This document shows, in pieces, positions 1-9,022 of a DNA stretch of 64,000 bases; positions within the stretch are counted from its first letter, which is position 1, and each line of letters opens with the position of its first letter. The notes beneath the pieces were generated by a model. It worked only from the letters and a program-made list of their open reading frames with translations, searched no databases and was not told the origin of the DNA. A program made the position numbers and the translations under genes. This stretch comes from JBGPOS01 sp041488155. GTDB lineage: Bacteria; Chloroflexota; Dehalococcoidia; Tepidiformales; Tepidiformaceae. The stretch spans positions 1-64,000 of the forward strand of contig JBGPOS010000002.1 in assembly GCA_041488155.1 (NCBI GenBank), in the 5' to 3' direction.

Positions 1-134
1 ACCAGGTAGGTCAGGTTCGACTTGCCGCCGCTGATCAGCTCGACCTCGATGGAGGCGGCCGTGCCGGGCACGCGTTCCCGGAAGAAGCGGGCTATGCCTT
101 CGTAGTTGATCCCGGCAGGTACGGTGACGGCCAT
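1..134 (-). CDS. phosphotransferase family protein, N-terminal fragment
   Basis: Only the first 44 codons lie in the window; the gene continues beyond position 1. Read from the ATG at 134 on the minus strand, the protein starts M-A-V-T-V-P-A-G-I-N-Y-E-G and reaches GGKSNLTYLV. This glycine-rich (S/G)GxSNLTY segment is typical of the nucleotide-binding N-lobe of aminoglycoside-phosphotransferase-like proteins that accompany acyl-CoA dehydrogenase genes. It is divergent from the aldo/keto reductase at 232, with about 100 bases between them. The family call rests on this short segment only. Confidence 0.5.
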   Translation of the reverse strand, partial: MAVTVPAGINYEGIARFFRERVPGTAASIEVELISGGKSNLTYL

Positions 135-231
135 GGAGACGAAAGTATAGGCCGATCGTACAGGCGCGCGCTCCGGAGAGGCGTGACACAATGGTCGGTA
201 CCCCATTGGAGCTGGAGTCCGGCCGACCGCA

Positions 232-1242
232 ATGGAATACCGCCGCATCGCAGGCACCGACCTCACGGTTTCGGCCGTTGGCTTCGGCGTGTGGACTGTG
301 GGGACGACCTGGTGGGGCGTCAAAGACCGCGCCCTCGGCATCGACCTGTTGCGGCGCGCGTTCGACCTCGGGATCACGTTTTTCGACACGGCCGATACCT
401 ACGCGAGTGGGGACGCGGAGACGATCCTGCGTGAAGCCCTGGGCGACAAGCGCGACGAAATCGTCGTCGCGACGAAGTTCGGCTACGACATCTACAACCA
501 CCCGGAACGGCCGGGGCAGCAGGAGCGGCCCCACGACTGGTCTCCCGGCTACATGCGGCGGGCGCTCGTGGGCTCGCTCCAGCGGCTTGGCACCGATTAC
601 ATCGACTACTACCAGCTCCACAACCCGCGCCTGGACGCGATCGAGCGCGACGATCTCTGGGTGGAGCTCGACCGGGTGCGCGCCGAAGGGCTCATCCGGG
701 CGTACGGCGTCGCCCTCGGGCCCGCCTTCGATCTGAGGCAGGCGACCGAGGGAGCGACTGCCATCACGGGCCGGGGCGCGCCGCCCCAGGTGATCTACAA
801 CCTGCTCGAACAGGAGGTTGGCGCCGGGATCTTTCCTGCTGCTCGCCAGGCAGGCGTCTCGGTGCTGGCTCGGGTGCCACACGCCTCGGGGCTGCTCGAA
901 GGCTACATGACCCTCGACACGCAGTTCGAGCCCGGCGACCACCGGAACTGGCGCGTGACCACGAAAGAGCGGCGGAAGGCCTGGCTCGAAGACGGCCTCG
1001 AGAAGGTGCGCCAGCTCGATTTCCTCGCCGACGGACGGACCATCGGCCAGGCTGCGATCCAATTCATCCTCCACGAACCGTCTATGGCTTCAGTGCTTCC
1101 GAACATCTACGACCACGCCGGGCTGGAGGAGTACGCGCGCTTCGACGAGGCCCGGCCGCTCGCGGACGCCGAATACGACCGCGTTCAGGACCTCCATCGC
1201 CGCAACTTCGGGCTGCCCGAGTTGGCTGCGGCGGCCCAGTAG
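232..1242 (+). CDS. aldo/keto reductase
   Basis: A 336-residue NAD(P)H-dependent aldo/keto reductase, presumably cytosolic. The N-terminus (EYRRIAGTDLTVSAVGFGVW) is the usual first strand of the TIM barrel. Catalytic tetrad candidates are visible: Asp52 and Tyr57 in FFDTADTYASG, Lys82 in VATKFGY, and the His of YYQLHNPRL. Length is normal for the family. ATG 232 is chosen because it starts exactly at the family N-terminus. The HemQ-like gene starts 10 bases after its stop, so the two are probably cotranscribed. The substrate is unknown; a link to tetrapyrrole metabolism is only positional. Confidence 0.85.
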   Translation: MEYRRIAGTDLTVSAVGFGVWTVGTTWWGVKDRALGIDLLRRAFDLGITFFDTADTYASGDAETILREALGDKRDEIVVATKFGYDIYNHPERPGQQERPHDWSPGYMRRALVGSLQRLGTDYIDYYQLHNPRLDAIERDDLWVELDRVRAEGLIRAYGVALGPAFDLRQATEGATAITGRGAPPQVIYNLLEQEVGAGIFPAARQAGVSVLARVPHASGLLEGYMTLDTQFEPGDHRNWRVTTKERRKAWLEDGLEKVRQLDFLADGRTIGQAAIQFILHEPSMASVLPNIYDHAGLEEYARFDEARPLADAEYDRVQDLHRRNFGLPELAAAAQ

Positions 1243-1252
1243 AAGGCAGAGC

Positions 1253-2026
<774 letters not shown>

Positions 2027-2095
2027 GACCTTCGCCGCCTTGCCGTCCCGCAGAGCCGCCCGGTTTGCCTGCCGGAAGCGATTCTGCGATAACAG

Positions 2096-3250
2096 TTGGA
2101 CTCAATCCCTTCATTCCGCATCGGACGTCGCTTGAAAAACGCTGTTTATACCGATTTGGAAAGTTTCTCAGCGTGTTGCTGGCCGATCGTTGCGGCCACG
2201 CGCGGGGAGATCCAGGGCTTCCAACGGCTCGCGGAGCGACACGCGGCCGGGTCGGCGACCTTGAACACCTGCCAGCGGCTCGAAGTCTACGCGGCCGCAG
2301 ACTTCGACTGTGGTGCAAGCATTCGTCTTGGCGGCCCGCGGGCCCTCCAGCACCTCGCCGAAGTGGCAGCGGGGCTGCATTCGGCCGTGCTCGGCGAGCA
2401 CCAGGTGCTGGGGCAGGTGCGGTCGGCGATCATCGCCGCGGAAGGCCCGGTACGCGAACTCGGGGAGGTAGCCCTGGCCGCGGCGCGCGAGCTGCGCCGC
2501 GAGGTTTCCTTCGATGTCGACGCGGGCAACCTGCTCGACCGCGCGCTCGGGCTTTCGCGTCTGCGGCCGGGCGGGAGATTGCTCGTCGTCGGCGCGGGAA
2601 GCCTTGGCCGGCTCGTGGCCGGCCGCGGTCTCGACCTGGGCTTCGATGTGACGGTCGCGGGACGCCGAACCCCGGGGGCGGGCTGGCTCGACGGCCGGGC
2701 CTACACCTTCGTGCACCTTCCGGAGATGGTCCGTCTCGTGCCCGTCGACGTGGCCGTGGGATGCCTCGGGTCCGGCGCGGCCGAGCTGGAGCTTGGCAAC
2801 GCGCTACCTGCGGTCAACGGGCTCGTTGTCGATCTCGGCACGCCTCGCAACTTCACTGGCGAGGCTTCCGCGCCCGTTGTTACGATCGCAGCGCTACTGG
2901 AATGCGAAGCCGCCAGGGAGAAGGACGCTCCGCGGCGGGCGGAGTTGCAGCAGCGCCTGGCAGTGCTCGTCGAGAAGCGCCTGGCGATGGCGGCTGAGGA
3001 CCGAAGCTCGCTCGTTGGTTCGTTGCGATTCGAATTGGAGATAGTCCGGCAACGCGAGATGGAACGAGTCCGTCGGCTTCATCCCGAGATCGAGCCTGAG
3101 ACGCTGGACGTCATCACCCGATCGCTCGTGAACCAGCTCTTTCATCGACCTTCGGAGCGGCTGAAGCGGCTGAACGACCCGGCCCTGAGCGCCCGAGTCG
3201 CGGCGCTGTTTTCGCCGGCGAGCCACGATCCGGGGCGGACTGAGCCGTGA
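2096..3250 (+). CDS. hemA: glutamyl-tRNA reductase
   Basis: Reduces glutamyl-tRNA(Glu) to glutamate-1-semialdehyde, the first committed step of C5 tetrapyrrole synthesis. Seen: NTCQRLEVY with the catalytic Cys (residue 59 from this start), the tRNA/glutamate-binding stretch GLHSAVLGEHQVLGQVRSAI, a Rossmann motif VVGAGSLGRLVA, and a helical C-terminal dimerisation tail. The start is uncertain: TTG 2096 is the longest in-frame option and has no good ribosome binding site. The usual N-terminal GLxHKTAPVxxRE motif is not visible in this frame. Local GC drops around 2080-2180. The stop overlaps the next GTG start by 4 bases. Confidence 0.82.
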   Translation: MDSIPSFRIGRRLKNAVYTDLESFSACCWPIVAATRGEIQGFQRLAERHAAGSATLNTCQRLEVYAAADFDCGASIRLGGPRALQHLAEVAAGLHSAVLGEHQVLGQVRSAIIAAEGPVRELGEVALAAARELRREVSFDVDAGNLLDRALGLSRLRPGGRLLVVGAGSLGRLVAGRGLDLGFDVTVAGRRTPGAGWLDGRAYTFVHLPEMVRLVPVDVAVGCLGSGAAELELGNALPAVNGLVVDLGTPRNFTGEASAPVVTIAALLECEAAREKDAPRRAELQQRLAVLVEKRLAMAAEDRSSLVGSLRFELEIVRQREMERVRRLHPEIEPETLDVITRSLVNQLFHRPSERLKRLNDPALSARVAALFSPASHDPGRTEP

Positions 3251-4395
3251 CCCTCACGGATGCGCCCTCCCAGCTCGACGACCCGGCGAACCTGGCCATC
3301 CTCGCGGTCAGCGAAGACTGCATCTCCGGGTTCCACGTCGATCCCTTCGAGGCGATAGCACGGGGCTCAGGAGTGCCCGTCGCGCTGGTGATCGAACGCA
3401 TCGGGGCGATGCTCGAGGCCGGGACAATTCGACGCGTTCGGCAGACCCTGATGTCGACCAACCTTGCCCGAGGTGCCCTGGTCGCCTGGCAGGTACCTGC
3501 GGCCAAGCTCGAGACCGCGTTTGAGACGATGTTCTGCGACGATCCCTTCAGCGGGCACGTCGTCATCCGGACGGCCGATTCGGCCACAGCAGGGGCGGCC
3601 TACCGGCTCTGGACCACCTTGAAGGTGCCGCAGGGCTACTCACTCGAACGGCACGCCGCCTATCTCGCGGAACGCACAGGGGCGGAGCGCTTTCGGCTGA
3701 TGCCGGCGTTGCGGCTGTTCACCCTCGGCGTCGGCCACATCCGGCGGCGCACGGCGGAGCCCGGCAGCCGGTCCGAAACCTACGCCCAGGTCCTCGACAC
3801 CGAGATCGTCCGGCTGAGTCCGCTCGACTGGGAGGTGCTCAGAGCCCTCAAGCGCGAGTTCACCCCGGCGGAGATCGTGCCGAACCCGTGGGTGGCCCGA
3901 GCGGCCGAAGCCGGCGTCAGCCTCGAAACATTCTGCGAGGTGGCGGAGTCGCTCGACCGGCGGCGTCTGCTCGGCCGCTTCTCGACCTTCCTGGAGCACG
4001 TCAAGCCGCTCGCCGATGGTCAACGAGTGACGCGCTACAACGCGCTTTTCCACTGGGCCGTGCCAGCCGGGCGCGAGATTGATGTCGGCCGCGAAGTCGG
4101 GCGCCACCACATCATGACCCACGCCTACTGGCGCGAAGGCGGCGAGGAGTTCCGCAACGTCAACGTCATGGGCGTGGCCCATGGCCTCGATAAGGACCTG
4201 CTCCTGCGGCACAAGGCGGCGATCGACGCGCACCTGGCGGAGGCAGGCATCCCCGTGGCCTACACGAACGTCTTCTGGGGAGGCCGGAGCGAGATCAAGC
4301 CTTCAGAGATCTCCCCCATCGCCTACCGCGCCTGGTGCGAGCAAAATGGAGTCGATCCCCGGGCGATGCAGGCGGACGTCGCTCCCGGCGCCTGA
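3247..4395 (+). CDS. tandem Lrp/AsnC-like protein, candidate AhbA-AhbB siroheme decarboxylase
   Basis: 382 residues made of two similar halves, each an Lrp-like winged helix followed by an AsnC-type ligand domain: HTH about 14-75, ligand domain about 76-170, second HTH about 188-250, second ligand domain about 258-350. The halves echo each other (ARGALVAWQVP versus RYNALFHWAVP). The second half has a THAYWREGGEEFRNVNVMG segment resembling the SHCYxRPxxxxWPYNLY region of AhbB/NirD-H proteins. Known AhbA/AhbB form a complex that decarboxylates siroheme to didecarboxysiroheme; here both would be fused. Starts GTG overlapping the hemA stop and lies between hemA and cobA-hemD. A heme-sensing regulator is the alternative. 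Confidence 0.6.
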   Translation: MTLTDAPSQLDDPANLAILAVSEDCISGFHVDPFEAIARGSGVPVALVIERIGAMLEAGTIRRVRQTLMSTNLARGALVAWQVPAAKLETAFETMFCDDPFSGHVVIRTADSATAGAAYRLWTTLKVPQGYSLERHAAYLAERTGAERFRLMPALRLFTLGVGHIRRRTAEPGSRSETYAQVLDTEIVRLSPLDWEVLRALKREFTPAEIVPNPWVARAAEAGVSLETFCEVAESLDRRRLLGRFSTFLEHVKPLADGQRVTRYNALFHWAVPAGREIDVGREVGRHHIMTHAYWREGGEEFRNVNVMGVAHGLDKDLLLRHKAAIDAHLAEAGIPVAYTNVFWGGRSEIKPSEISPIAYRAWCEQNGVDPRAMQADVAPGA

Positions 4396-4410
4396 GGAAG
4401 TTCCAACTCC

Positions 4411-5895
4411 ATGACTGCCGGCCACGTCTGGCTCATCGGCGCAGGACCCGGCGACCCCGGGCTCATAACGGTCGCGGGCGCGAGCGCCGTCGCGGAGGCG
4501 GACGTGGTCCTCTACGACGCTCTTGCCCCGGCAGCGCTCCTCCGCGGTGCACGTCCGGGCGCCGAGATCGTGTTCGTTGGTAAGCGCGCCGGCAGCCGGG
4601 CGCTGTCGCAGGCGGAGATCGAAAGTCTGATGGTCGATCGCGCGTTGGCAGGGGCCAAGGTCGCCCGGCTCAAGGGCGGCGACCCGTTCGTCTTCGGGCG
4701 AGGGGGCGAAGAGGCGCTTGCCTGTGCGAAGGCCGACGTGCCCTTCACGGTCATCCCGGGAGTGACCTCGGCGATAGCCGCACCGGCTTACGCCGGCATC
4801 CCCCTCACGTATCGAGGGATCGCCCGCAGCTTCATGGTCGTCACGGGCAGCGACTCCCCCGAACACGAAGGCGGTGGCGTGGATTGGGTGGCCGCGGCGG
4901 GCGCCGGCACGCTGGTGGTGCTCATGGGACTTTCGTCACTCGAGGCGAGCATGGCCGCGCTTGTGGCAGCGGGCAAAGACCCGGCCACGCCGGCGGCGTG
5001 CGTGCGCTGGGGTACCCGCCCCGATCAGCAGGTCGTGCAAGGGACCGTCGGCACGATCGCCTGCCTGGCTCGCGAAGCAGGTTTGCAGGTGCCGGTCGTG
5101 ACGGTGGTCGGGGAGGTTGTAGGCCTCAGCCGCGAGATCGGCTGGTATCGCCCCGGGCCGCTGGCCGGGCGGCGCGTGGTGGTGACGCGAGCGCGGGCCC
5201 AGGCCAGCGGCCTCGCGTCGCGGCTCGAAGCGCTTGGAGCGCAGGTGGTGGAGGCCCCCGTGATCGCGGTCACGTTGAGGACGGGCGACACGAATCTCCA
5301 GGATTGTCTGCAACGGCGGTGGGACTGGGTCGTCTTTACGAGCGCAAACGCCGTCGAAGCAGTCTTCGGCGCCCTCGCTGCTACTGGCCTCGACGCCCGC
5401 GCCCTCGCGGGTGCGCAGATCGCGGTCGTGGGCGAAGGTACGGCCGCTGCGCTCGGTCGCTACGGCCTGCGGGCTGACTTCGTACCCTCCCTGGCCTCCT
5501 CGGAGGCGCTCGTCAACGAGCTGCCCCTCAAGCCGCGCGAGACGCTGTTCCTGCCCGCCTCTGCCCTGGCGGACGACCGGCTGCGGCTCGCGCTCGAGAA
5601 CCGCGCTGCGGCCGTGACGCACGTCGACGCGTACCACAACGAATTCATCCCGCTCGACGCGGAGCGGCTGCGGGAGGTCGCCGAAGCGCATGCGGTGACG
5701 TTTACCAGTGCTTCGACAGCCCGCAACCTGCGGACGGCGCTCGGCGAGACGCCGCTGCCCGCCGGGGCGAAGCTGGTCAGCATTGGGGCCCAGACTTCGA
5801 CCGCGGTGCGCGAAGCCTTCGGGCGTGTCGATGCCGAGGCCGCGCAGCCTGGCCTCGAAGCCCTCGTGGAAGCCGTCGTGGAGGCGCTCGCATGA
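4411..5895 (+). CDS. cobA-hemD: uroporphyrinogen-III C-methyltransferase / uroporphyrinogen-III synthase fusion
   Basis: 494 residues. Positions about 5-245 are a SUMT: VWLIGAGPGDPGLITVAG, LYDALAP, RLKGGDPFVFGRGGEE and VIPGVTSAIAAPAYAGIPLT are the family blocks for SAM and substrate binding. Positions about 255-494 are uroporphyrinogen-III synthase (HemD fold), with RRVVVTRARAQASGL at its start, FTSANAV, and VTFTSASTARNL near the end. Together they cyclise hydroxymethylbilane and methylate uroporphyrinogen III to precorrin-2. The fusion is common in clostridia and some Chloroflexota. The ATG at 4411 has a GAGGAAG ribosome binding site. The stop overlaps the next ATG (ATGA). Confidence 0.93.
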   Translation: MTAGHVWLIGAGPGDPGLITVAGASAVAEADVVLYDALAPAALLRGARPGAEIVFVGKRAGSRALSQAEIESLMVDRALAGAKVARLKGGDPFVFGRGGEEALACAKADVPFTVIPGVTSAIAAPAYAGIPLTYRGIARSFMVVTGSDSPEHEGGGVDWVAAAGAGTLVVLMGLSSLEASMAALVAAGKDPATPAACVRWGTRPDQQVVQGTVGTIACLAREAGLQVPVVTVVGEVVGLSREIGWYRPGPLAGRRVVVTRARAQASGLASRLEALGAQVVEAPVIAVTLRTGDTNLQDCLQRRWDWVVFTSANAVEAVFGALAATGLDARALAGAQIAVVGEGTAAALGRYGLRADFVPSLASSEALVNELPLKPRETLFLPASALADDRLRLALENRAAAVTHVDAYHNEFIPLDAERLREVAEAHAVTFTSASTARNLRTALGETPLPAGAKLVSIGAQTSTAVREAFGRVDAEAAQPGLEALVEAVVEALA

Positions 5896-6398
5896 GCCTG
5901 ATGATCGAGCTCCTGCCTTCGCTCGGGCCCGCGCTCGTCGTAGGCGGGGGGCAGGTCGCCCTGCGCAAGGTGATGGGTCTGGTCGAAGCCGGGTTCCTGA
6001 TAAGCGTCGTGGCGCCGGAAATCGACCCCGCGATCGCGCCTCTGCCCGGCGTCGAGATCCTTCGGCGGAGGTTCGAGGACGACGACGTTGACCAGCACGT
6101 GATCGTCTTCGCCTGCACCAACGTGCGAGCCGTGAACCGCGCCGTGGGGGAAGCGGCGCGTTCGTTCGGGGTGCCCGTGGTCGTGGCTGATTCGCAGGAG
6201 GAAAGCACCTGCTTCACGCCCGCCGTACACCGCGACGGCGGACTGCTCGTCGCTGTCTCGACGGGCGGCGCGTCACCGTCGCTCGCGGCCGAAGTGCGCG
6301 ACCGCATCGCCGCCGCGCTGGGCGATGGCTGGGCGGGGCGGATCGAGGCCGCGCGGGAAGAGCGTGCTGCCTCTCGGGCCGAGCGCGAACGCCCATGA
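5892..6398 (+). CDS. precorrin-2 dehydrogenase (SirC/Met8p N-terminal type)
   Basis: 168 residues with the NAD-binding fold of SirC/Met8p/CysG-N. VVGGGQVALRK is the dinucleotide-binding loop. ACTNVRAVN corresponds to the ATDDxxxN region where the catalytic Asp of Met8p sits; here that position reads Asn, as in several bacterial SirC proteins. DSQEESTCFTPAVHRDGGLLVAVSTGGASPSLA is split here as the conserved PAxxxRGxLxVAISTGGxSP block. Oxidises precorrin-2 to sirohydrochlorin. It is shorter than Met8p because the C-terminal dimerisation domain is truncated, so chelation is probably left to the neighbouring CbiX. Start ATG overlaps the previous stop and the stop overlaps the next ATG. Confidence 0.85.
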   Translation: MSLMIELLPSLGPALVVGGGQVALRKVMGLVEAGFLISVVAPEIDPAIAPLPGVEILRRRFEDDDVDQHVIVFACTNVRAVNRAVGEAARSFGVPVVVADSQEESTCFTPAVHRDGGLLVAVSTGGASPSLAAEVRDRIAAALGDGWAGRIEAAREERAASRAERERP

Positions 6399-7129
6399 GC
6401 CGCGCCCTCCTTCTCCTTGGTCACGGGTCGCACCTCAACCCGAACTCGAGCCTGCCGATCTACCAGCACGCCCGCCGGCTGCGCGAGATCGGAGGTTTCG
6501 ACGAAGTCCGGGTCGGCTTCTGGAAGGAGGAGCCGTCGCTCTCGCGGGCCCTGGACGGCTGCGACGGGGACGACGTGACGGTCGTGCCGGTCTTCATCTC
6601 CGCCGGCTACTTCACGAACGAGGTCATTCCCCGCGAGATAGGACTCACTGGCAGAGTCAGTTGCGTCTCCGGGAAGAAGGTACGTTACACGGCCCCGATT
6701 GGTTCGCACCCAGCGTTGGCGAAGGTCGTCGTCCAGCGAGCGGTAGAGGCCGGGGCGACGCGATCGGACGCGATCGCCGTCCTCGGCCACGGCACCCCGC
6801 GCAACCCGGACTCCGAACGTCACGTCTTCGAGCAGGCCGAACGGGTGCGGCGGATGGGGCGATTCGCTGAAGTGACGACGGTCTTCCTCGATCAGGAGCC
6901 AAACATGCGCGAGGTCTTTTCGAGGGTCGAGGCGGAAACGGTGGTGATGGTGCCGCTCTTCATCGCCGACGGCTGGCACGTCGGCGAAACGATCCCCGAG
7001 GATCTCGCGTTGGACGGCGCGGTTACTCGCCGAAACGGCCGCCGCCTCCGCTACGCCGCCGCCGTCGGCACCCACCCGAGCGTCGCCGACGTAATTTGCG
7101 AGCTGGCTGCCGAGGCCGCCCGATGGTGA
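6395..7129 (+). CDS. cbiX: two-domain CbiX sirohydrochlorin chelatase
   Basis: 244 residues, two tandem CbiX-like domains. Each begins with a metal-binding histidine motif: LLLGHGSHLNPNSSLPIY (domain 1) and VLGHGTPRNPDSER (domain 2, about residue 130). The second has DGWHVGETIPEDL, matching the DGxHVxxDIP loop of the family. It inserts Co2+ or Fe2+ into sirohydrochlorin. With the siroheme-decarboxylase candidate next door and no cobalamin genes in view, Fe insertion to siroheme is the more likely role; that is inference. Overlaps both neighbours (ATGA upstream; the next ATG lies 7 bases inside its end). Confidence 0.88.
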   Translation: MSRALLLLGHGSHLNPNSSLPIYQHARRLREIGGFDEVRVGFWKEEPSLSRALDGCDGDDVTVVPVFISAGYFTNEVIPREIGLTGRVSCVSGKKVRYTAPIGSHPALAKVVVQRAVEAGATRSDAIAVLGHGTPRNPDSERHVFEQAERVRRMGRFAEVTTVFLDQEPNMREVFSRVEAETVVMVPLFIADGWHVGETIPEDLALDGAVTRRNGRRLRYAAAVGTHPSVADVICELAAEAARW

Positions 7130-7755
7130 CGTGGAGGCTCGGAGACCTGGCGATCGAGCCTGGCGACGGAGGTATGGTCCAGGGACCGGCGCGGGCGGGC
7201 GGAGAGTCCGGGGTGGTCCCGGACCTCGAATCGCTTCGAGCAGCCGTGCGCTTCGACGAACGGGGCCGGTACCGTCCGCTCTGCGGAGCCCGCAGCCTCC
7301 CCGGCGGGTGGCGGGTGGTGTGCGGCAGCGACGCAGCGCTGAACGAGACCATCGAGACCGTCTACCCGCTCGCGATGCGCCATCGCAAGGGTTGGGCTGC
7401 GGGCACGCTGCGGGTCGTTTCACTCCAGGATGTCCTGACCCGGCAGGCAGGAAGGTACGAGGTGGCCGCGACGCTCAGCCCGGCGGGTCGCCTGGCGGCG
7501 AGCCAGGTCCTCTGCGGGCAATGCGTCCGGGTGCCCGTTTGGCGGGGCGACTCAGCGGGAAGCGACGAGATCCCCTGTCCCGAGGCCTGCAGCGTGCTCG
7601 TCTCGCTCTGCCGCGAGGCCGCGATCTGGGAGGCGGCGGGGCCGGACGCTCGGCCAGTCGACCCTGATGTCCCCTTCGCACAATTCGAAGAGCCAGGGAA
7701 CGAAGTTCGCGAGGCCTACCTGGCGACCCGCTACGGGGGCGCACCGAGTGGATAA
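7123..7755 (+). CDS. DR2241-type 4Fe-4S protein, partner of CbiX
   Basis: 210 residues from the ATG at 7123 (MVTWRLGDLA), which overlaps the CbiX stop by 7 bases. A Cys-rich segment, C131-G-Q-C134 followed by C152-P-E-A-C156 and C163, can bind a 4Fe-4S cluster; C54 and C67 lie further upstream. In Deinococcus DR2241 a CbiX domain is fused to a stabilising domain and a 4Fe-4S domain of this kind. Here the same parts appear as two genes directly after each other. Probably cytosolic and bound to CbiX; an electron-transfer or chelatase-assembly role is inferred. The stop lies inside the start region of hemL (8-base overlap). Confidence 0.65.
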   Translation: MVTWRLGDLAIEPGDGGMVQGPARAGGESGVVPDLESLRAAVRFDERGRYRPLCGARSLPGGWRVVCGSDAALNETIETVYPLAMRHRKGWAAGTLRVVSLQDVLTRQAGRYEVAATLSPAGRLAASQVLCGQCVRVPVWRGDSAGSDEIPCPEACSVLVSLCREAAIWEAAGPDARPVDPDVPFAQFEEPGNEVREAYLATRYGGAPSG

Positions 7756-9022
7756 CGCCAGCCTGCGCAAGGCGGCCGGGGATCTCTTCCCGGGGGGCGT
7801 GAACAGCCCGGTGCGCTCGTTCCGGTCAGTCGGGGGAGCGCCGATCCCGATCGTCCGAGGAGAGGGCGCGCACGTCTTCGACGCGGAAGGGCGCTCGTAT
7901 CTCGATTACGTCGCCGCCTTCGGGCCGCTGCTTCTCGGCCACGCCCACCCTGCCGTGGTGGAAGCGGTAGCGCGCTCGGCCGCGGCCGGCACGGCTTTTG
8001 GCGCGCTCACGCCGGGTGAGGTGGAGCTTGGGACACGGATCACGGGCGCCACCGGGCTCGAACGCATCCGCTTCGTGAATTCGGGCACTGAGGCGACGAT
8101 GACCGCGATCAGGCTCGCGCGAGCAGCCACCGGCCGCGACGTCATCGTGAAGTTCGATGGCTGCTACCACGGCCACAGCGACGGCCTCCTGGTCAAGGCC
8201 GGGAGTGGCGTGGCGACTCTCGGTCTGAGCGACTCGGCCGGGGTGCCCGGGGGTATCGCCGGGCTGACGGCGGTGCTGCCCTACAACGACGCCGACGCCC
8301 TTGAAAGCTGGTTTGACGCGCACGGCGAGCAGACAGCGGCCGTGATCGTGGAGTCGGTCGCGGGCAACATGGGCCTGGTCCGGCCGGAGCCGGCCTTCCT
8401 CGCGGCTTTGCAGCGCCTCCCGGCCGCCCACGGTGCCCTGCTCATCGCCGATGAGGTGATTACCGGCTTTCGCCTGCGCTACGGCCTGTCGGATCTGCTT
8501 CCGTCGGCAGACATCGTCTGCCTGGGCAAGATCATCGGTGGCGGGCTGCCGGTGGGCGCTTTCGGCGGCTCGGCTTCGCTGATGTCGCTGATCGCGCCCG
8601 AAGGTCCGGTCTACCAGGCGGGCACGCTCAGCGGGAACCCGCTTGTAATGGCGGCAGGTGTGGCGATGCTTGATGTGCTCGTCTCCGGGGCGCCCTACGA
8701 GCGAGCCGAAGGGCTCGCCCGCCACCTCGGGAACGGGCTGAGCGCCGCTATCCGGCGGGCCGAAGCTGAGGTCAGCGTGGTCCGCTGCGGCTCCATGCTC
8801 ACGCTTTTCTTCCGGCCGCAGGCACCCCGAGATTATGCCGAGGCGCGCGAGGCCGATACGGCCGCGTTCGGGCGCTTCCACGGCGCGATGCTCGAACGGG
8901 GAGTGATGTTGCCGCCATCGCAGTTCGAAACATGGTTCGTTTCGGCGGCCCACCGCGAAGCGGACATCGACGAGACGGTGCGAGCCGCCCACGAGGCGAT
9001 GCGTTCGGCGGTGCAGCAGTGA
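7748..9022 (+). CDS. hemL: glutamate-1-semialdehyde 2,1-aminomutase
   Basis: 424 residues, PLP-dependent class III aminotransferase fold; converts glutamate-1-semialdehyde to 5-aminolevulinate, directly following HemA. Seen: LFPGGVNSPVRSF at the N-terminus, FVNSGTEATMTAIRLARAAT, the DEVITGFR aspartate block, and the PLP lysine K261 in CLGKIIGGGLPVGAFGG. GTG at 7748 is chosen because it gives the family N-terminus (VDNASLRKAAGDLFPGG). The ATG 81 bases upstream would add a tail that is only a frame shadow of the previous gene. The stop overlaps the hemC GTG. Confidence 0.95.
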   Translation: MDNASLRKAAGDLFPGGVNSPVRSFRSVGGAPIPIVRGEGAHVFDAEGRSYLDYVAAFGPLLLGHAHPAVVEAVARSAAAGTAFGALTPGEVELGTRITGATGLERIRFVNSGTEATMTAIRLARAATGRDVIVKFDGCYHGHSDGLLVKAGSGVATLGLSDSAGVPGGIAGLTAVLPYNDADALESWFDAHGEQTAAVIVESVAGNMGLVRPEPAFLAALQRLPAAHGALLIADEVITGFRLRYGLSDLLPSADIVCLGKIIGGGLPVGAFGGSASLMSLIAPEGPVYQAGTLSGNPLVMAAGVAMLDVLVSGAPYERAEGLARHLGNGLSAAIRRAEAEVSVVRCGSMLTLFFRPQAPRDYAEAREADTAAFGRFHGAMLERGVMLPPSQFETWFVSAAHREADIDETVRAAHEAMRSAVQQ

